NCBI GenBank assembly: GCA_009776445.1
Contig: WRNV01000005.1
Location: 1-58,036 of the forward strand
Direction: 5' to 3'
Origin: Oscillospiraceae bacterium
GTDB lineage: Bacteria > Bacillota > Clostridia > Oscillospirales > Oscillospiraceae
DNA: 58,036 nt
Part shown: one piece after another, positions 1 to 10,064 of the stretch
Numbering within the stretch: position 1 is the stretch's first letter
Layout of the letters: each line of letters begins with the position of its first letter
Notes under the pieces: generated by a model
Seen by the model: only the letters and a program-made list of their open reading frames with translations
What the model was told of the DNA's origin: nothing
Databases searched by the model: none
Program-made: the position numbers and the translations under genes

Positions 1-327
1 AACCCTAACGCTCCCAACGCCAACACGGGAGCATCGGGCAGTTTAGAGACGCCCGCCGCCGTTACAGGCGGAGACGCGACGGCGCAACCGCCGGAAACGG
101 AGGATATAGTAGGCGCGCCAAAAGGCGGAGACGGAAAAATTAACATCAACCTGGCGTCGCAATCCGAACTCATGGATCTCCCTGGGGTCGGAAGCGTGCT
201 TGCTTCGAGAATCGTCGACTACAGAAGACAGTATGGCGGCTTTCGCAGAATTGAGGATTTAAGAAGTGTGTCCGGCATCGGTGAGAAAAGATATGAAGCG
301 ATAAAGGATATGATAACTGTAGGTTAG
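1..327 (+). CDS. ComEA-like helix-hairpin-helix protein, C-terminal part
   Basis: The reading frame is open from the first base and ends at TAG 325-327, so the N-terminus lies outside the window. The visible part is a Pro/Thr/Gly/Ala-rich linker followed by a typical double helix-hairpin-helix: the INLASQSELMDLPGVG stretch, then the second hairpin ending in VSGIGEKRYEAI. This is the C-terminal DNA-binding module of ComEA, the membrane-anchored protein that binds incoming DNA during natural transformation. The membrane anchor and SLBB part expected upstream cannot be seen. dprA, another competence gene, lies elsewhere in the window. The family is clear; the exact role is inferred because any extracellular HHH protein would look the same here. 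Confidence 0.85.
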   Translation, partial: NPNAPNANTGASGSLETPAAVTGGDATAQPPETEDIVGAPKGGDGKININLASQSELMDLPGVGSVLASRIVDYRRQYGGFRRIEDLRSVSGIGEKRYEAIKDMITVG

Positions 328-356
328 CAATAAAAGGGCGTAGTAAGGCGGATGAT

Positions 357-1034
357 ATGAAGATATTAGTTGTCGATGATGAGAAATTACTTGTAAAAGG
401 CATAAAATTCAATCTTGAGACCGAAGGGTACCAGGTCGACGCGGGGTATGACGGGCTTGAAGCGGTCGAGCTTGCCAGAAGCGGAGGCTATGACCTGATT
501 TTACTTGACGTAATGATGCCAGGGCTTGACGGATTGGAGGCTTGCATGCGCATCCGTGAGTTTTCTACCGTCCCAATTATAATACTTACAGCCCGCGGGG
601 AGGATATGGACAAAATAATAGGGTTCGAGTATGGAGCGGACGACTACATTACAAAACCATTCAATATACTTGAACTTAAAGCGAGGGTACGGGCGCTAAT
701 TCGACGTAGCGCGCTTGTCAGCAGCGTTTCCGAGGTAATTATGACGGTAGGGAATATCACGCTGGATGTTGAAAAGCGCGTCGCCAAGAAAAACGGCGTT
801 TCTATCGAACTGACTGTAAAAGAATTCGATGTGTTCGAATTGCTTGCGAAAAACCCGGGCAGAGTATACAGCAGGGAAACACTGCTGAACATCATATGGG
901 GCTATGAGTATCAAGGCGATATCAGAACTGTAGACGTGCATATCCGCCGCTTACGCGAAAAACTTGAAGATAATCCCGCTGAGCCGAGACATATCATGAC
1001 AAAATGGGGGGTGGGGTATTATATCAGAGGTTAA
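357..1034 (+). CDS. OmpR/PhoB-family response regulator
   Basis: This is a two-component output protein of 225 residues. The N-terminal receiver domain has the acidic pair D7-D8, the phospho-acceptor D51 in LLDVMMP, T78 and K100. The C-terminal part (about 128-223) is a winged-helix Trans_reg_C DNA-binding domain ending in the usual VWGVGYYI-like motif. An AAGGCGG ribosome site precedes the ATG. The kinase gene follows directly, so the two form one operon. Its target genes cannot be told from the sequence; the family includes PhoP, WalR and many envelope-stress regulators. Confidence 0.95.
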   Translation: MKILVVDDEKLLVKGIKFNLETEGYQVDAGYDGLEAVELARSGGYDLILLDVMMPGLDGLEACMRIREFSTVPIIILTARGEDMDKIIGFEYGADDYITKPFNILELKARVRALIRRSALVSSVSEVIMTVGNITLDVEKRVAKKNGVSIELTVKEFDVFELLAKNPGRVYSRETLLNIIWGYEYQGDIRTVDVHIRRLREKLEDNPAEPRHIMTKWGVGYYIRG

Positions 1035-1116
1035 AGCGCGTGGGATAACAGGGGATAAAGAAGTAGAGAATCCACAGAGCAAACCAAGAACTCAAAAAGA
1101 AGGCAACGTCAGGAAA

Positions 1117-2514
1117 CTGCGGTTTTTCAGTAGTATCCGCACAAAATTCGCCGCGTCTTATTTTTTAATCGTCGCAGTTGTTCTAGCGCTGATGAATACA
1201 TATTTCCTTATAGGTTCCCGCGACATGATTTTCTCTTCAAAACAAGTGTTCGTGCAGAGCCAGGCATCACTTATAGCAACGCATCTGGAAGATATGTTTG
1301 AGACGCTCTCCTCTGATGATTTAAGTAAAGTGGTAGAGCAACTGGATGTTACGGGAATCACGCATATCGTAATCACTGATCCGGGCGGAGTTGCGCTGTA
1401 TGATCCCGCAAGCATTTCCGGGCGGGCGGATTTTCCAATCGACCTAATAAAAAGAACGCTTGATGGCAACGACGTCTTTTACGCGCGGTTCTCAGACAGC
1501 TCGTTTACAAGCAGCGCTTTTGTGCCGGTCATGCACATGAGCGCGACTATAGGCGCCGTGTATGTTACCGATGTTGACACGGAACAGGGGGCATTACTAG
1601 TCGGAATGCAAGCCAGGCTGAGAAATATCTCAATTATTGCTGCGATGTTCTCAGTAGTCTTAGTCATTGTGATAATATGGTCGGTGATGGGACGCACAAC
1701 AAGTATAATAAAAGCAATCAAAACTGTCCGTGAAGGAGAATATAGTTATCGTATCAATATGGGAGGAAGCGATGAGCTTGCCTTACTCGGGGACGAATTC
1801 AACAGTCTTTCCAACAGGCTTCATGAAACCGAAGAAATTAGGCGAAGGTTCGTTGCCGACGCTTCGCACGAACTGAGGACTCCGCTGGCTTCGATAAGGT
1901 TACTAAGCGACAGCATACTGCAAAATGAAGATATCGGGCATGAGACAATGCGCGAATTCATTAGCGATATAGGCCACGAAGCGGAACGCCTCGCCAGAAC
2001 AACAGGGAAGCTAATGACGCTGACCAAGCTCGATAGCGCTATCTCTGACGAAAAAACAAGAGTGGATATGCGCGGCGCGGTCGCGGCTACTCTGAGGATG
2101 CTCAACCCGCTCGCTAACAGCAGAAGGATCATCATACATTCCGAACTTGAAAATGGATGCTTCATACTTGCCACAGACGACGCCATTCACCAGATTGTTT
2201 TTAACCTCGTTGAAAACGCTATAAAATACAGTAAACCTGGCAAAAGCGTTTTTGTCAAACTCAAAATCGATGGCAAGAAAGTAGTTTTGACAGTCGACGA
2301 CAGGGGGTTTGGCGTCCCGGAATCCGATCTGCCACACATTTTTGAACGTTTTTACCGCGTTGATAAAGCGCGATCACGCGAAGCGGGCGGCAGCGGGCTT
2401 GGTCTGTCGATTGTATGGGATACTACGCGCGATTTAAATGGAGATATTACAGCATCGAGACGCGAGAGCGGAGGTATGCGCTTTCAAGTACGGTTTGACC
2501 TATTAGCGAACTGA
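1117..2514 (+). CDS. Sensor histidine kinase (HAMP-HisKA-HATPase)
   Basis: This is the membrane sensor kinase partner of the upstream response regulator. Counting from the ATG at 1192, there is an extracytoplasmic sensor region (about 10-140), a second membrane helix (146-166), a HAMP linker, the HisKA motif with phospho-acceptor H226 in DASHELRTP, the N box (NLVENAIKYS) and the G2 box (GSGLGLSIV). The first membrane helix (FAASYFLIVAVVLAL) is encoded upstream of ATG 1192, so that ATG cannot be the true start. No in-frame ATG, GTG or TTG exists between it and the TGA at 997-999. CTG at 1117 is chosen because it leaves a short basic N-terminus and has AGAAGG 13 bases upstream. ATT 1018 or ATA 1021, overlapping the regulator stop, are alternatives. 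Confidence 0.88.
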   Translation: MRFFSSIRTKFAASYFLIVAVVLALMNTYFLIGSRDMIFSSKQVFVQSQASLIATHLEDMFETLSSDDLSKVVEQLDVTGITHIVITDPGGVALYDPASISGRADFPIDLIKRTLDGNDVFYARFSDSSFTSSAFVPVMHMSATIGAVYVTDVDTEQGALLVGMQARLRNISIIAAMFSVVLVIVIIWSVMGRTTSIIKAIKTVREGEYSYRINMGGSDELALLGDEFNSLSNRLHETEEIRRRFVADASHELRTPLASIRLLSDSILQNEDIGHETMREFISDIGHEAERLARTTGKLMTLTKLDSAISDEKTRVDMRGAVAATLRMLNPLANSRRIIIHSELENGCFILATDDAIHQIVFNLVENAIKYSKPGKSVFVKLKIDGKKVVLTVDDRGFGVPESDLPHIFERFYRVDKARSREAGGSGLGLSIVWDTTRDLNGDITASRRESGGMRFQVRFDLLAN

Positions 2515-2536
2515 CTGACCATAAGGAAGTGTTGTA

Positions 2537-2908
2537 TTGTTTTCGATAGACGAAATTACCGAAATGCTTGACGATATAGCCTTGGAATTGCCTGAGGAGA
2601 TTTTCCGCGAACTAAACGGCGGTGTAAGCATTCTTAATGAAATAAAGCAAAACCACGCTGATCCAAACGGAGGCCTATATGTGCTCGGCGAGTACCATCG
2701 CGACCAAATGGGCAGGTATATCGTAATCTACTACGGTTCGATCTGCGCTGTATACGGTAGAGACACTCCTGAACGGATGCGAGCGAACCTGAAGAAAATA
2801 CTAACGCATGAATTGACGCACCATATGGAATCGCTCGCGGGCGAGCGTGATTTAGAAATTCAAGACGAGATCGAGCTTGACGAATATCTGTCAAAAAGAA
2901 GAGAGTAG
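2537..2908 (+). CDS. Zincin-like metallopeptidase family protein
   Basis: This small protein (123 residues) belongs to the zincin_1 metallopeptidase-like family. The zinc-binding motif HELTH is at residues 91-95, followed by the conserved acidic stretch GERDLEIQDE that supplies further ligands in this family. The family's substrate is not known. Translation starts at TTG 2537 with AAGGAAG eight bases upstream, and the gene follows the histidine kinase by only 22 bases, so it is probably co-transcribed. There is no signal peptide or membrane helix, so it should be cytoplasmic. Confidence 0.8.
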   Translation: MFSIDEITEMLDDIALELPEEIFRELNGGVSILNEIKQNHADPNGGLYVLGEYHRDQMGRYIVIYYGSICAVYGRDTPERMRANLKKILTHELTHHMESLAGERDLEIQDEIELDEYLSKRRE

Positions 2909-2926
2909 ATTTGATTCATAAAAGCG

Positions 2927-3000
2927 AAAGTGGAAAGTCACAGAGACAACCCACATAACGTTGAACTATTGCGTATGGGCGCCCGCTGACTTTCCACTTT
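2927..3000. repeat. Inverted repeat with 14-bp arms between zincin gene and gap
   Basis: The arms AAAGTGGAAAGTCA (2927-2940) and TGACTTTCCACTTT (2987-3000) are perfect inverted copies separated by 46 bases. The right arm runs into a pyrimidine-rich tract with a 9-bp tandem repeat (ACTTTTGCT, 3011-3028). It lies between two convergent genes. It could be a bidirectional terminator or the remains of a small mobile element; no U-run directly follows the stem on either strand. Confidence 0.5.
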
Positions 3001-3067
3001 TACCACTTTTACTTTTGCTACTTTTGCTCTTATTTTGAATGTTTACTTCATGCAGTACGCGCCGGTT

Positions 3068-4087
<1,020 letters not shown>

Positions 4088-4115
4088 TTATTAATAATTA
4101 TAATACTGCATAGCA

Positions 4116-4144
4116 ATTATAATAGGTTTTAAATAAAAAATCAA
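4116..4144 (-). promoter_or_regulatory. Sigma-A promoter of gap
   Basis: On the minus strand, TTGATT (4139-4144) and TATAAT (4116-4121) are separated by 17 bases, 43 bases upstream of the gap start codon. The surrounding DNA is very AT-rich. Confidence 0.7.
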
Positions 4145-4232
4145 AGGAATAACTCAAATTTCTACATTGCGCTGTATAATGACCAGTATTAGGGCTATGT
4201 TTTTGTGACTATTCACAGTGCTAATTCCCTTA

Positions 4233-4261
4233 TTGTGAAATAGACAATAAGCTGATATAAT
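4233..4261 (+). promoter_or_regulatory. Sigma-A promoter of the hicBA-type pair
   Basis: TTGTGA (4233-4238) and TATAAT (4256-4261) are 17 bases apart on the plus strand, about 70 bases before the antitoxin-like gene. A second TATAAT lies at 4278-4283. The divergent gap promoter is about 100 bases away. Confidence 0.6.
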
Positions 4262-4330
4262 GTCTACAGCGCAGGGATATAATAAAGCGGTAAGCTGAGA
4301 CTTTTTTAGTAATGAAAGGGCAGATTAATT

Positions 4331-4549
4331 ATGAAATATACCGTCAGGTTAATATGGGATAATGAAGCAAGCATATGGTATACCGAATCCGATGATTTGC
4401 CAGTTTTTTTAAATGATTATTCATATGATAACCTTATAGAAAGAGTTCGCATAGCCGCTCCTGAGGTAGTTGAAGAATCCTTCGGTTATATAGGCCCTGT
4501 AGATTTAATCTTTGAGTCTGTTCGTGTTGAAAAGGCAAAGGTTTCATAA
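4331..4549 (+). CDS. DUF1902/HicB-like antitoxin
   Basis: The 72-residue protein has the small alpha/beta fold pattern of the DUF1902/HicB group: a first strand (YTVRLIWDNEASIWYTE), an acidic ESDDLP turn and a helix starting at YDNLIERV. Proteins of this kind neutralise HicA mRNA interferases by covering their active site. The next gene is a HicA-like protein and begins on the last base of this gene's TAA stop (TAATG), so the two are translationally coupled. There is no C-terminal DNA-binding domain, so self-repression by this protein alone is doubtful. Function is inferred from fold and partner. Confidence 0.7.
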   Translation: MKYTVRLIWDNEASIWYTESDDLPVFLNDYSYDNLIERVRIAAPEVVEESFGYIGPVDLIFESVRVEKAKVS

Positions 4550-4746
4550 TGCAAGACTATACAAAAGCCTTGTGCGAAATGCTTGCAAAACACAATTGGG
4601 AATTAAAGCGACATGGTAAAGGTGACCACGATATTTGGAAAAGCCCTGACGGAAAGAAAACAGCTGTAATTGACAGCGAAATTAAGTCAAGATATTTAGC
4701 CAATGCAATATTAAGTAGAGCAGGTTTACAAGAGCGTTTCAGATAA
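4549..4746 (+). CDS. HicA-like mRNA interferase toxin
   Basis: This 65-residue protein has the double-stranded-RNA-binding-like HicA fold. The conserved glycine-histidine motif appears as RHGKGDHDIWKSP, and the histidine is the expected catalytic residue. A C-terminal helix ends in LSRAGL, as in many HicA proteins. HicA toxins cleave mRNA and halt translation. The gene overlaps the antitoxin-like gene by one base. The order antitoxin then toxin is the reverse of the classical hicA-hicB order. Confidence 0.75.
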   Translation: MQDYTKALCEMLAKHNWELKRHGKGDHDIWKSPDGKKTAVIDSEIKSRYLANAILSRAGLQERFR

Positions 4747-4792
4747 AATCTATAAAGAAACACAGATACTGAGTATAAAAACAGGGTGGATC

Positions 4793-6067
4793 ATGGATAA
4801 ACATGTTGGGATTTACATACATATACCGTTTTGTGCAAGTAAATGCGCTTATTGCAATTTCTATTCTCTGGCAGGCGCAGACAAGCTTATTCCAGCCTAT
4901 AACTCTGCTGTTATCAAGCATATCGGGGAATACTCGGCGCAGCTTGACGGATATCTGATCGACACTGTCTATTTTGGCGGTGGGACGCCCAGCCATTACG
5001 GCGCGGGACGGTTAGCAAGCATTTTCAACGCTTTAAAGAAACACGGTCATGTGCTTCTAGATTCCGAGGTCACGGTGGAAATAAATCCGGGCGGGATAAC
5101 GAAAGAAGACCTTATCAAACTAAGACACGCTGGTTTCAATAGGCTATCGATCGGCGTTCAAAGCACTAACGACACTATGCTCAAAAGCCTCGGCAGAACT
5201 CATACATTCTCAGATGCCCAGGATACCGTTAATAACGCGAGAAGCGCGGGTTTTGACAATATAAGCGTAGATATTATCTATGGATTGCCTTCACAGGACA
5301 AAGATTCGTGGGCGGAGACAATCGCGAAAACGACAGCGCTTAAGGCAGAACATATATCTTGTTACGGACTGAAAATTGAACGCGGGACTCAACTTTATGT
5401 GTTTAAAGATTCTCCATTTTTACCAGATGACGACGCCCAGGCGGATATGTACTTATATGCTGTCGAAATGCTCGCTGGGTTTGGTTATAAACAGTATGAA
5501 GTATCGAATTTCGCGCGTCGCGGATTCGAGTCGAAACATAATATGAAGTACTGGCTCGGCGATGAGTATATCGGGTTCGGGCCGGGAGCACATTCCTATG
5601 TCGGGCATTGCAGATACAGCTTTATTGAAGATATTGAGCAGTACATCGAACGCGTGAATATGGGGCAAGTCGTCGTTGAATACAGTGAGGAGATGTCTGA
5701 CTTCGAAAATGCGGGGGAATACCTAATGCTCAGGCTCAGGACGATCCATGGTATTTCAGAGGATGAGTATTATCATATATACAGGCTGAAGATGGATTTT
5801 GTCTTGGAATTGTTGCGTAAATACGAGGCAAATGGCTGGGCTTTGTTTAAAGATGGCCGGTGGAGGTTTACCCCAAAGGGGTTCATGCTTTCAAACACGC
5901 TAATAGGAGAGGTGCTCGATGCTCAGACACGGCAACGAACCCAAATCAGCAAGCCATGGCAGACGACGCTGGGCAGGGAAGACGCGCAGATGACCTTATT
6001 CGACAGGAAACCGGTCGCGGCTGAGTTATTCGGGGGCAGAAAACTGGTCGGTCGTATAGACACATAA
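4793..6067 (+). CDS. hemW: Radical SAM haem chaperone HemW
   Basis: This is a 424-residue radical SAM protein of the HemN/HemW group. The cluster motif is CASKCAYC (C14, C18, C21), followed by the YFGGGTPS motif and the C-terminal HemN domain. HemW proteins bind haem and help insert it into acceptors; they lack the extra cysteine of true coproporphyrinogen oxidase HemN, as here. In Bacillota the gene often lies next to hrcA-dnaK, which is not the case in this window. The C-terminus is somewhat longer than usual. The gene ends six bases before the convergent recombinase gene. Confidence 0.92.
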   Translation: MDKHVGIYIHIPFCASKCAYCNFYSLAGADKLIPAYNSAVIKHIGEYSAQLDGYLIDTVYFGGGTPSHYGAGRLASIFNALKKHGHVLLDSEVTVEINPGGITKEDLIKLRHAGFNRLSIGVQSTNDTMLKSLGRTHTFSDAQDTVNNARSAGFDNISVDIIYGLPSQDKDSWAETIAKTTALKAEHISCYGLKIERGTQLYVFKDSPFLPDDDAQADMYLYAVEMLAGFGYKQYEVSNFARRGFESKHNMKYWLGDEYIGFGPGAHSYVGHCRYSFIEDIEQYIERVNMGQVVVEYSEEMSDFENAGEYLMLRLRTIHGISEDEYYHIYRLKMDFVLELLRKYEANGWALFKDGRWRFTPKGFMLSNTLIGEVLDAQTRQRTQISKPWQTTLGREDAQMTLFDRKPVAAELFGGRKLVGRIDT

Positions 6068-6073
6068 ATCATG

Positions 6074-7075
6074 TCATGTGTCTTGTTTTTTATAACTGGA
6101 GAGAGGAGAGCGATTTGCTGCGTCACGTAGGCTGTCACTCTCTACGTGCGTATAAATCTGCGTCGTGTTTAGATGCTCGTGCCCCAGGAGTTCCTGGAGC
6201 GTCCTTACGTCTACGCCGCTTCTGAGCATCAAAGTCGCCGCTGTGTGACGCAGCTTATGTGAGGAGTATTTTGAACTGTCAATACCAGCAGCAAGAATGT
6301 GCTTTTTTACGAGGCTGTGAACCGTTGAAGTGCTGATTCTTATACGTCTATTTGAGAGGAAAAGGGCGCGTTTTTCGATCGCGGCTATTTGTTTGCGCGT
6401 CAAGAGATAATCATTTATCGCGTCCGCGCAAGCGTCGTTAATATACACGATGCGTTCTTTGTCGCCTTTACCCAGAACCCTTATGGAGTCGGCGCGCAAA
6501 TCGGACAGATTCAAACCTACAAGTTCTGATATTCGCAACCCGCAATTGAGGAACAATGTCAGGATGCAAAAGTCACGCTCTTTAAAAGCGCCGCCAACGC
6601 AATCGAGAAGCCTAATGCTTTCGTCAAGGCTAAGATAGCGGGGGAGCAACTTGCGCTGTTTGGGTGAATCCAGGTCGGCTACGGGGTTATCGCTCAACTT
6701 GTTAGCTTTAAGGGTAAGGTATTTGTAGTAAGACCGTATCACAGCAATTTTGCGCGCCCTGGAATTGGCGCTCAGGCCGTACTCACAGTTGCGGCTGTTG
6801 GCTTGCTTTGGCCGGTCACGTGAAAGATAAGCCAGGAATTCATAGACATCAGTAATTGTGACTGCTTTGACAAATTCCAAGTCAATATCTATTATCGGGA
6901 TTTCTTCAAATGGGGTGTCGCATGGCACTATATTTTTATTGATTTTCATGAAACGGAAAAAAGTCCTTAGGTCCAAAAAATATTCGTCGATAGTTTTTTT
7001 TGAGTGGCCTTTGATCGTTTCGTGATAAAAAAGAAACTCGCGAATAATCTCAGGGGAATCTTTTCTGTAATCCAT
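6074..7075 (-). CDS. Tyrosine recombinase/integrase, XerC/XerD type
   Basis: This site-specific recombinase has 333 residues. The N-terminal SAM-like core-binding domain (about 1-140) is followed by the catalytic domain with R in CGLRISEL, K in GKGDKER, the HKLRHT box, H in LLGHEHL and the nucleophile Y in IYTHV, so all catalytic residues are present. The ATG at 7075 is preferred because AGGAAG stands ten bases upstream; an in-frame extension to 7108 lacks a ribosome site. There are no other phage or transposon genes nearby. It could be a chromosomal Xer protein or a lone integrase; a large palindrome lies 108 bases upstream. Confidence 0.9.
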   Translation of the reverse strand: MDYRKDSPEIIREFLFYHETIKGHSKKTIDEYFLDLRTFFRFMKINKNIVPCDTPFEEIPIIDIDLEFVKAVTITDVYEFLAYLSRDRPKQANSRNCEYGLSANSRARKIAVIRSYYKYLTLKANKLSDNPVADLDSPKQRKLLPRYLSLDESIRLLDCVGGAFKERDFCILTLFLNCGLRISELVGLNLSDLRADSIRVLGKGDKERIVYINDACADAINDYLLTRKQIAAIEKRALFLSNRRIRISTSTVHSLVKKHILAAGIDSSKYSSHKLRHTAATLMLRSGVDVRTLQELLGHEHLNTTQIYTHVESDSLRDAANRSPLSSYKKQDT

Positions 7076-7139
7076 AACTAACAGGCTTCCTATCATATTG
7101 CTTTTCACTTAACTTTTCATTGTAACCCTGCATGTTAGC

Positions 7140-7168
7140 ATTTTAACATATTCAACGGGGAAGGTCTA
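7140..7168 (-). promoter_or_regulatory. Possible promoter of the recombinase gene
   Basis: On the minus strand TAGACC (7163-7168) and TAAAAT (7140-7145) are 17 bases apart. The -35 is weak (4 of 6). It lies just downstream of the 15-bp-arm palindrome. Confidence 0.4.
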
Positions 7169-7182
7169 GTTAATATCGAGAT

Positions 7183-7216
7183 ATAATTGAACAAAATAAA
7201 GATTTTGTTCAATTAT
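7183..7216. repeat. Perfect palindrome with 15-bp arms
   Basis: ATAATTGAACAAAAT (7183-7197) and its exact inverse (7202-7216) flank a four-base centre, AAAG. The stem is AT-rich and no U-run follows on either strand, so a classical terminator is unlikely. It is located between leuS and the recombinase gene, upstream of the latter. A dimeric operator or a recombinase core site are possible. Confidence 0.7.
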
Positions 7217-7265
7217 CAAGAGACGCAGAGACAGCTCTGCGCACTTTTCTGCTTTTCTCTTTTCT

Positions 7266-9665
7266 TTATCCCCGAACGATCAGATTAATTATCTTGTTCT
7301 TTACTACAATAACCCGCATGATTTCTTTTCCTTCGATGAAACGCGAAATCTTATCGTCTTCTTTGGCTGCTGCCAGAACCGTGTCGTCGTCCGAGTCGAG
7401 CGGTACTTTTATTGCGCCTCTCAGCTTTCCTCCGATTTGCACAGCAATTTCGCACACTGCGTCAACCGTTTTGCTATCTTCATAATCCGGCCAAGGCTGC
7501 GTTGCCGCATACCCCTCAAAACCTTGACGTTCCCATAATTCCTCCGCGACGTGCGGCGCGAATGGCGATAAAAGCGCCAGCAAAATTTTGAAATCCCCAC
7601 GCGATGGCCCCACGCTGTAAAAATCGTTTACCAATGACATGAGCGCCGCTATAGCCGTGTTGAATTTCAAACTGTCGATATCCGAACCAACCTTCTTTAT
7701 CGCACGATGTACCGCAGTTTCGTGCGCTGAGGAAATGCCGTCCCCGATAAGTTGCGTTTCGGCTAGGTTCCAAATGCGATCCAAAAACCTTTTGCAACCC
7801 TTGACAGCCTTTTGCGACCACGGTGCAGTCTTTTCGAAGTCGCCGATAAACATGATGTATAACCTAAGCGTATCCGCTCCGAACTCTTTAATGATGTCAT
7901 CAGGGTTTATTACATTCGAACGCGATTTGCTCATTTTTTGTCCGTCTTCGCCGAGTATCATACCCTGACTCGTCCGCTTCATGTACGGTTCTGAAGTTGG
8001 AGCAACACCGATATCGTAGAGGAATTTGTGCCAGAAACGCGAATACAGTAAATGTAACGTTGTATGTTCCATTCCGCCGTTGTACCAGTCTACGGGAGTC
8101 CAATACTCAAGCGCTTCGCGAGACGCCAGCATTTCTTTGTTATTGGGGTCTGTATATCTCAAAAAATACCAGCTTGAGCCTGCCCATTGAGGCATCGTAT
8201 CAGTTTCGCGACGAGCCGGACCGCCGCACTTGGGACAAACCGTCGATATCCATTCAGTCATAGCGGCCAGCGGGCTTTCGCCCGTTTCTGTTGTTTCATA
8301 GTTTTCCACCTGCGGCAGCACAAGCGGCAATTCGCTTTCCGGTATCGCGACATATCCGCAATTATCACAACTGACTATCGGGATAGGCTCTCCCCAGTAC
8401 CGTTGGCGCGAAAAAACCCAATCGCGAAGTTTGAAATTGACCTTCTCCTCGCCCAATCCCTTTTCAGTCAGCCATTTTGTCATCGTTATTATCGCGTCTT
8501 CGACGCTCATATTGTTTATAAACCCCGAGTTTACCATAATACCGGCGTCGCAGTCTGTATAGGCTTCTTTTTCGATATCGCCTCCGGACACGACTTCTAT
8601 GATTGGAAGGTCGAACTTTTTTGCGAACTCCCAGTCGCGTTGGTCATGGCCTGGTACTGCCATTATTGCTCCGGTGCCGTATGTCGCAAGAACATAGTCG
8701 GATATAAAAATCGGTATCTCTCCGCCCGTAACAGGGTTTATCGCCCGTATTCCCTTGATTTTGACGCCGGTTTTCTCCTTACTCATCTCGGTACGCTCAA
8801 AATCAGATTTCTTGGCCGCAGCTTGCTGATACGCGCGAATCTCATCCAAGTTTCCCGGTTCCCATTTTTTTAGCAACGCGTGTTCTGGTGAGATAACCAT
8901 ATATGTCGCGCCGAATAGCGTGTCCGGGCGCGTTGTGAATACCCGTATAGTATCGCCGGACGTCGTGTTGAAATCAACCTCCGCGCCTACGCTGCGCCCA
9001 ATCCAGTTTCGTTGCTGTATCTTGACGCGTTCAATATAATCAACGGTATCGAGATCGTCGACGAGTCTTTGGGCATACTTTGTGATACGCAGCATCCACT
9101 GGCTCTTTTCACGCCTTACGACAGACGCGCCACAACGCTCGCAAACCCCGTCTACGACTTCCTCGTTAGCTAGCACACACTTACAGGATACGCACCAGTT
9201 GACCGGAATAAGCGCCTTATACGCCAGATCATTTTCGAACATTTTCAGAAAAATCCATTGCGTCCATTTATAATACTCCGGATCCGTCGTTTCAACGCTT
9301 CTATCCCAGTCGAAACTATACCCAAGCATTTTGAGCTGTGCCGTAAAACGTTTTATGTTGTTAGCTGTGACAGTCGCCGGATGAACTTTGTTTTTGATCG
9401 CGTAATTCTCCGTCGGAAGCCCAAATGCATCAAAACCTATTGGAAACAGCACATTGTATCCCTGCATACGCCTTTTTCTGGATACAATGTCCATAGCTGT
9501 GAACGGCCTGGGGTGGCCTACATGCAACCCATCCCCTGATGGATACGGAAATTCGATCAATATATAGTATTTAGGCGCGTCGCCGTCGTCTAAAGCAGCG
9601 AAAGGCTTTTCCGCCTCCCATCTGTCTTGCCATTTTCTCTCTATGCGACTAAACTCATACTTCAT
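7266..9665 (-). CDS. leuS: Leucyl-tRNA synthetase
   Basis: This class I aminoacyl-tRNA synthetase charges tRNA-Leu. The 799-residue protein contains the HIGH-type signature HVGH (48-51), a zinc-binding insert (CVSCKC and CERCG), the CP1 editing domain with [12 protein letters not shown], a second cysteine cluster (CDNCG, CPKCG) and the KMSKS loop (KMSKSRSNV). Length and domain order are normal for bacteria. The start codon overlaps the rsfS stop by four bases (ATGA), so translation is coupled. It is the last gene of the acpP-to-leuS unit, and no T-box leader is present. Confidence 0.98.
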   Translation of the reverse strand: MKYEFSRIERKWQDRWEAEKPFAALDDGDAPKYYILIEFPYPSGDGLHVGHPRPFTAMDIVSRKRRMQGYNVLFPIGFDAFGLPTENYAIKNKVHPATVTANNIKRFTAQLKMLGYSFDWDRSVETTDPEYYKWTQWIFLKMFENDLAYKALIPVNWCVSCKCVLANEEVVDGVCERCGASVVRREKSQWMLRITKYAQRLVDDLDTVDYIERVKIQQRNWIGRSVGAEVDFNTTSGDTIRVFTTRPDTLFGATYMVISPEHALLKKWEPGNLDEIRAYQQAAAKKSDFERTEMSKEKTGVKIKGIRAINPVTGGEIPIFISDYVLATYGTGAIMAVPGHDQRDWEFAKKFDLPIIEVVSGGDIEKEAYTDCDAGIMVNSGFINNMSVEDAIITMTKWLTEKGLGEEKVNFKLRDWVFSRQRYWGEPIPIVSCDNCGYVAIPESELPLVLPQVENYETTETGESPLAAMTEWISTVCPKCGGPARRETDTMPQWAGSSWYFLRYTDPNNKEMLASREALEYWTPVDWYNGGMEHTTLHLLYSRFWHKFLYDIGVAPTSEPYMKRTSQGMILGEDGQKMSKSRSNVINPDDIIKEFGADTLRLYIMFIGDFEKTAPWSQKAVKGCKRFLDRIWNLAETQLIGDGISSAHETAVHRAIKKVGSDIDSLKFNTAIAALMSLVNDFYSVGPSRGDFKILLALLSPFAPHVAEELWERQGFEGYAATQPWPDYEDSKTVDAVCEIAVQIGGKLRGAIKVPLDSDDDTVLAAAKEDDKISRFIEGKEIMRVIVVKNKIINLIVRG

Positions 9666-10036
9666 ATAGCGGTATCCCTCACAGTAATCATATCATTAAT
9701 ATCTACATCTTCAGCATCGGCCCACAGCCGCTCCAAAGTATAATATTCACGCTCTTCCTTCAAAAATAAGTGGACGATCACGCAACCAAAATCGATAAGC
9801 ATCCACCCGCAACGCCTGTCCCCTTCCCTGCGCAGAGGCGTCTCGCCTTTTTCTTTCAACACCTTCTCGACTTCGTCCGCTATGGTTTTTAGTTGTGTTG
9901 ACGAGTTCGCCGTACAGATCACAAAATAGTCGGCAAGGATTGTGACGTCTCTTGTTTTTAGCAATTTTATACTATGAGCTTTCTTGTTGTCAAGCGCGTT
10001 AATTATAAAACAGACAATATCTTTTGGTGTCAGCAT
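9662..10036 (-). CDS. rsfS: Ribosomal silencing factor RsfS
   Basis: This is a 124-residue member of the RsfS/Iojap family, which binds ribosomal protein uL14 and blocks subunit joining when nutrients are low. Family hallmarks are DYFVICTA, the [13 protein letters not shown] stretch (normally W.L.D.G) and the VIVHLF.EE.REYY.LE.LW block. Its place between an LCP gene and leuS, after nadD-yqeK, matches the usual Bacillota order nadD-yqeK-rsfS-leuS. Confidence 0.95.
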   Translation of the reverse strand: MLTPKDIVCFIINALDNKKAHSIKLLKTRDVTILADYFVICTANSSTQLKTIADEVEKVLKEKGETPLRREGDRRCGWMLIDFGCVIVHLFLKEEREYYTLERLWADAEDVDINDMITVRDTAI

Positions 10037-10064
10037 ACGTAATAACCAATCCTTTCATATATAA

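Noticed and set aside
6074..7216. Prophage or integrative element around the recombinase
   Set aside because: No other phage, conjugation or excision genes and no flanking direct repeats were seen; neighbours are core genes.
8187..8873. 228-codon open frame on the plus strand
   Set aside because: It lies wholly inside leuS on the other strand, has no ribosome site or family features, and reads as a shadow of leuS.
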